NCBI GenBank assembly: GCA_016650185.1
Contig: JAENWE010000055.1
Location: forward strand, 1 to 45,298
Length of the DNA: 45,298 nucleotides
Direction of reading: 5' to 3'
Source of the DNA: Vicinamibacteria bacterium
GTDB taxonomy: Bacteria; Acidobacteriota; Vicinamibacteria; Fen-336; JAGNNV01
Part shown: positions 43,001-45,298 of the stretch, piece by piece
Position numbering within the stretch: the first letter of the stretch is position 1
Layout: every line of letters starts with the position of its first letter
Made by a program: the position numbers and the translations under genes
The notes under the pieces: generated by a model
What the model saw: only the letters and a program-made list of their open reading frames with translations
Database searches by the model: none
What the model was told of the DNA's origin: nothing

Positions 43001-43110
43001 GAAATATCCCGCAGCGTTCCTTCGATGGAACTCGAAGTTGCCTGAGCGGAAGCGCCTGCCGGGGACATCAGAAGAAGACCGAGGACGAGAACTGTTGCTG
43101 TCCTATTCAT
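40015..43110 (-). CDS. TonB-dependent receptor with carboxypeptidase-regulatory-like domain (Oar-like)
   Basis: 1031-residue outer-membrane protein. Signal peptide (MNRTATVLVLGLLLMSPAGA), then a beta-sandwich regulatory-like domain at about 28-110 (SIEGTLRDISGAALPGVAVV, SNGRFVMPVLPLGRFEVRA). A plug region follows (LPLNGRNYTDLAFLQPGVV, INGLDPRSNVYMLDGT), then a long barrel. The final strand ends in an aromatic residue (QIGLRATF), as expected for barrel insertion. This type is greatly expanded in Acidobacteriota and is thought to import large substrates such as glycans; the ligand here is unknown. It is followed upstream on the same strand by two PQQ-like propeller proteins. Confidence 0.94.
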   Translation of the reverse strand: MNRTATVLVLGLLLMSPAGASAQATSSSIEGTLRDISGAALPGVAVVARHMETGLIREVVSGSNGRFVMPVLPLGRFEVRATLDGFKPAVRPDVLVVLGVPATVSLILEPGARTEEVTVVAEGSKVQTGTGELSFLVGEQEIKDLPLNGRNYTDLAFLQPGVVAFSHRDGGSVVAHGVGASINGLDPRSNVYMLDGTPLNDFTNGPAGSAAGTTLGTETVREFRVETNSYSAEYGRNFGGQILVATKSGGNDWQGSLFEYHRNEALDSPNYFDQGVKPDFLRNQFGATLGGPIKEDKTFFFVGYEGLRENLGRNISTVVPDLAARNGLLPNPANPMQLIEVGVAPAVRPYLDVFPLPNGPSLGGGLAELRFPFDQTIRQNFLQARLDHNLSNSDQMFVRYTRDTADQYLPTDFPQFPRTFLSTNQFATAEFRHATSGTRLHTLRLSLSSTRIGQTVEANLSSPLPPFVEGRPLVGGIDIGGIPGRFGPQTSGDLIIKQRVLGAEYSFVQARGNHLIKGGALVERYKNDLLNPTFSLGIYAFGSLEGFLRNTPIRFIGLTPEASLERLWSFTLFGAYFQDEFRVSDRLSVHGGLRYEMTTLPKDALGRDSTLVSLEDLAPTVGAPYGSSPKLNVSPRVSFAWDARGDGKLALRGGYGLYYNVNNQQNLIVTITNPPASPRAVIANPTFPQPPFARGVANSIRPVQWDLDNPRAHVFNLNVQKELWSNTVLTVGYAGSRGSHLLRSGDVNVPTPELRADGTVFYSATAARPNTAFGVIEQKTSDGESWYNAGIFDLRHNTKSLRLQASYTLARTIDTTQASTFFSDATNGTTSAFPEPFGLDTNKGPADFNATHNLVLTGTWNFRDDWQLSMIGRYRSGNPLTVFIASNRSRSRWSPSLGPGLGVDRPSLAPGRTAQSAVLGNPAQWFDPAAFVLQEPGTFGDSGRGAFSGPDLRTVDLALVRFIPLHALSNRGRLEVRLEAFNILNRANFGSPALLAFTGAASTEAPLSTFGRIRSTVTSSRQIQIGLRATF

Positions 43111-43170
43111 TCGTTGCTTGTTCCCTGTCAGTTTCGTGCCGCGTGACGGCTTGGATCCGACCAGGCCTGG

Positions 43171-44481
43171 TCAACGGCGCTCGGCCTCGGCGGTTTTCGT
43201 CGAGCCGGACGCCTTGATGTCGTAGACCAGCAGACGATCCTGATCTCGAAGAAAGAGCTTCCCATCCGCGATGGCCGGATGGGGCCAGTTGAGCGGCGAC
43301 CCGTTGGGAATTTCGAACTGTCCCTTTTCCTTGTAGCCCGCAGGCGTCGCCTCAATGAGCATTACGAGACCGTTCTCGTAACGGAAGATCAAATGAGAAT
43401 CCGCATAGGCGACCGCGGCCGAGCCCTTGCCCGCGTTCCTGATATCCCCGCCCCACACCTTGCGCCCGGTCGCAAGTTCGACACAGATGGGCAGCCCCAT
43501 GCGATGCCCCTGGCCGGCATAGACATGGCCGCCCACCAGCACCATGCCCCCGTGGTGGTTCTGGAAGGTCTTCCCGTCGAGGAAGTACTGTTCGGTGGCG
43601 AAGACACCGTCGCCCGCCCTCGCGAGCTTCACCAGGGCGCTGCCCTTCTGGTAGCCGGTGGCGGCGAACACATAATCACCCATGACCAATGGGCTGGAGA
43701 TGTTCGCGGTTTCGTTCGCCACCTTGTTGTACGTCCAGAGGAACTTGCCGTCGGCCGCTCGGACAGAGACCACACCGCGGCCCATCATCTGAACGTACTG
43801 CTTCACCCCGGCGCCGTTTGAAATGACGATGGAGGAGTATCCGGCGCCATCTCGGCCGGCCGGGCCCAGTGCTCCGGATTTGGTGCGCCAGACTTCCCTG
43901 CCCGTCGCCTTGTCGAGGCTGACCATCAGGGCGTTCGCCGCACCCGGCGTCACCACCAGGCGGTCACCATCAACCAGAGGCGACTCCGCCCACTTCCAAC
44001 TCGACATTACGTTCCCGCCGAAGTCGTCGGGCAGGCTCTTCTTCCACCGGACCTTGCCGGTGGCGGCTTCGAGCGCCATCAGATCGCCCTCCGTGCCGAT
44101 GGCATAGATCAACTCGCCATCCGCCGTGGGCGTCCCGCGAGGGCCGGCGTAACCATCCTCGGTCCAGGCTGGACCGATGCGCGTCTTCCACTCGATCCGC
44201 TTCTTATCGAGCGAAAGGCCGATCACAAACTGATCGGGGCCGATGTCTCCCATGGTGAAGACGCGACCATTCTGAACCGACACGCTGGAGTAGCCGCCTC
44301 CGATGCCGCTCACCTGAAAGGCCAGCTTCGGACCGCCTTGGGGCCACTGCTGGAGCAGCCCCGATTCGTGCGAGATCCCATCGCGATTGGGTCCGCGAAA
44401 CTGCGGCCAGTCAGCCTCCGCACTCGCGCCCTGCGCGGTCAGCACGATGAGGGTGAGGATTATTGGGGTAATACGCTTCAT
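43171..44481 (-). CDS. Exported PQQ-like beta-propeller protein
   Basis: 436 residues from the ATG at 44481 (AGGA about 8 nt upstream); a longer frame adds 12 residues before the signal. Signal peptide MKRITPIILTLIVLTAQGA, then the common opening WPQFRGPNRDGIS and repeated propeller blades ending in patterns such as ALEAATGKVRWKKSLP and SLDKATGREVWRTK. It lacks the dehydrogenase active-site features, so it is probably a binding or scaffold propeller rather than a quinoprotein enzyme. Only 39 bp separate it from the next propeller gene, implying co-transcription. Confidence 0.9.
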   Translation of the reverse strand: MKRITPIILTLIVLTAQGASAEADWPQFRGPNRDGISHESGLLQQWPQGGPKLAFQVSGIGGGYSSVSVQNGRVFTMGDIGPDQFVIGLSLDKKRIEWKTRIGPAWTEDGYAGPRGTPTADGELIYAIGTEGDLMALEAATGKVRWKKSLPDDFGGNVMSSWKWAESPLVDGDRLVVTPGAANALMVSLDKATGREVWRTKSGALGPAGRDGAGYSSIVISNGAGVKQYVQMMGRGVVSVRAADGKFLWTYNKVANETANISSPLVMGDYVFAATGYQKGSALVKLARAGDGVFATEQYFLDGKTFQNHHGGMVLVGGHVYAGQGHRMGLPICVELATGRKVWGGDIRNAGKGSAAVAYADSHLIFRYENGLVMLIEATPAGYKEKGQFEIPNGSPLNWPHPAIADGKLFLRDQDRLLVYDIKASGSTKTAEAERR

Positions 44482-44520
44482 TTCGAGATCCTGGAGCCGT
44501 TCAAAAATATGACGCAACCG

Positions 44521-45298
44521 TCAGCCAAAACACAGAATACGTCCGTCGCTCGCCGCGACCAGAAGCCGGTTCTCCGCAATCGCCGGAGACGTGGATACGG
44601 GCACACCTGTCTCGTACGAGAAAACGCCCTTGCCTGTTCTGACGTCCACACCCCGGATTCGGCCGTCATGGGACCCAAAAAAAATCCGTGAGCCTTGAAG
44701 GGCGGGCGAGGAGTCGATCTTGCCTTGAGTTTCGAAGGTCCACGCGAGCGTTCCCGTCTTGACCTCGATCACATGAAGGGCCTTGTCGCGCGATCCGATG
44801 AAGGCCAAGCCGCTCGCGACGACCGCGGAAGAATAGAAAGGGAAGAGCTTTTTCGGCGTATACCGCCAGACCACCGCCTTTCGGTCGATGTCGATGGCGA
44901 CGACATCGTTGCTGAAAGTTCCAAAAACGGCCATTCCGTCGGCAATGGCTGGAGACGCGGCCGTGTACCCGCCGAAACGAGTTTCGCCTCTTACCCGCCC
45001 CGTGGCAAGATCGAGGCCCCGGAAATGACCGTCGCAACCGGCGACGTACGCCACACCGTCCACGATTCCACAGGTCGCGTGAATCTGGGCGTCGCTCTGA
45101 TACGCCCATCGGCGCGCGCCGTCGCTCACGTTCAATGCGTGGAGCGTTCCGTCGTAAGAACCCACAACCGCCACCCCCGAGGCGACCGCCACCGACGCCT
45201 TGATCTCCGCCTCTTGTTCGGTCTTGTGGAACCAGATCTCCTTGCCGTCCGCCAGGTCAAACGCATGGATGACGCCCCCGAGGTCGGCGATGAAGACC
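44521..45298 (-). CDS. PQQ-like beta-propeller protein, 5' end beyond window
   Basis: C-terminal 258 residues visible; the frame remains open and propeller-like to the window edge (FIADLGGVIHAFDLADGKEI), so the start lies outside. Blade repeats: GSYDGTLHALNVSDGARRW, GCDGHFRGLDLATGRVRG, GSRDKALHVIEVKTGTLAW and GSHDGRIRGVDVRTGKGVF, ending with VAASDGRILCFG. Regular blades of about 40 residues suggest a BamB/YncE-like or PQQ-like propeller. Same operon as the next propeller gene. Confidence 0.88.
   Translation of the reverse strand, partial: VFIADLGGVIHAFDLADGKEIWFHKTEQEAEIKASVAVASGVAVVGSYDGTLHALNVSDGARRWAYQSDAQIHATCGIVDGVAYVAGCDGHFRGLDLATGRVRGETRFGGYTAASPAIADGMAVFGTFSNDVVAIDIDRKAVVWRYTPKKLFPFYSSAVVASGLAFIGSRDKALHVIEVKTGTLAWTFETQGKIDSSPALQGSRIFFGSHDGRIRGVDVRTGKGVFSYETGVPVSTSPAIAENRLLVAASDGRILCFG

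Noticed and set aside
1..45298. CRISPR array, prophage or integrative element
   Set aside because: No regularly spaced repeats, cas, integrase, capsid or conjugation genes are seen; both tRNA genes lack neighbouring integrases.

Overview
The window is high-GC bacterial chromosome, densely coded, with C or G at most third codon positions. The best taxonomic guess is an Acidobacteriota bacterium. This rests on a 1031-residue Oar-like TonB-dependent receptor with an N-terminal carboxypeptidase-regulatory-like domain, PQQ-type beta-propeller proteins, a zinc-ribbon Ser/Thr kinase and several small membrane families I cannot name. The assignment is inference from gene content; there is no rRNA gene here. 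No prophage, CRISPR array or full insertion sequence is visible. One short MITE-like element, one decayed gene copy and one frameshifted gene are present.

Layout. (1) 1-4092, plus strand: a four-gene cassette of a coiled-coil protein, a PspA/IM30 protein, a membrane-anchored coiled-coil protein and an AAA+ ATPase. It resembles a bacterial ESCRT-III/Vps4-like membrane-repair module. (2) 4121-10472: two FAD oxidoreductases flank a three-gene ABC importer (ATPase, permease, and a binding protein fused to an OmpA-type peptidoglycan-binding domain). A 230-bp MITE-like element lies at the 3' end of the importer operon. (3) 10512-14956, minus: hisG, hisZ, a DUF1499 membrane protein and a class III fructose-bisphosphatase. 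(4) 15082-18232: an EAL phosphodiesterase, two unknown genes, a GAF/Fis-type regulator and a 47-residue peptide gene, with a shared TATGTATAC-type sequence upstream of the EAL and regulator genes. (5) 18507-24872: transketolase and ribose-5-phosphate isomerase B (pentose phosphate pathway), an NTF2-like exported protein, sppA, a TPR protein, tRNA-Arg and apt. (6) 24936-27914: a tandem sulfatase broken by a one-base frameshift, acylphosphatase and tRNA-Pro. (7) 28536-34585: a multi-domain rhomboid protease, a transmembrane Ser/Thr kinase and a DUF4344 metallopeptidase. The kinase and the peptidase share an unrecognised ~120-residue domain, once in the kinase and twice in the peptidase. (8) 35021-38335: a decayed surE fragment, glycogen debranching enzyme glgX and an intact surE. 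(9) 38403-45298: a Tat-exported GMC oxidoreductase, the TonB receptor and two PQQ-like propeller proteins, the last running off the window.

The two most interesting items are the PspA-AAA+ cassette at the left end and the new shared domain linking the kinase to the convergent secreted peptidase. The latter looks like a sensor and an extracytoplasmic partner carrying the same binding module.
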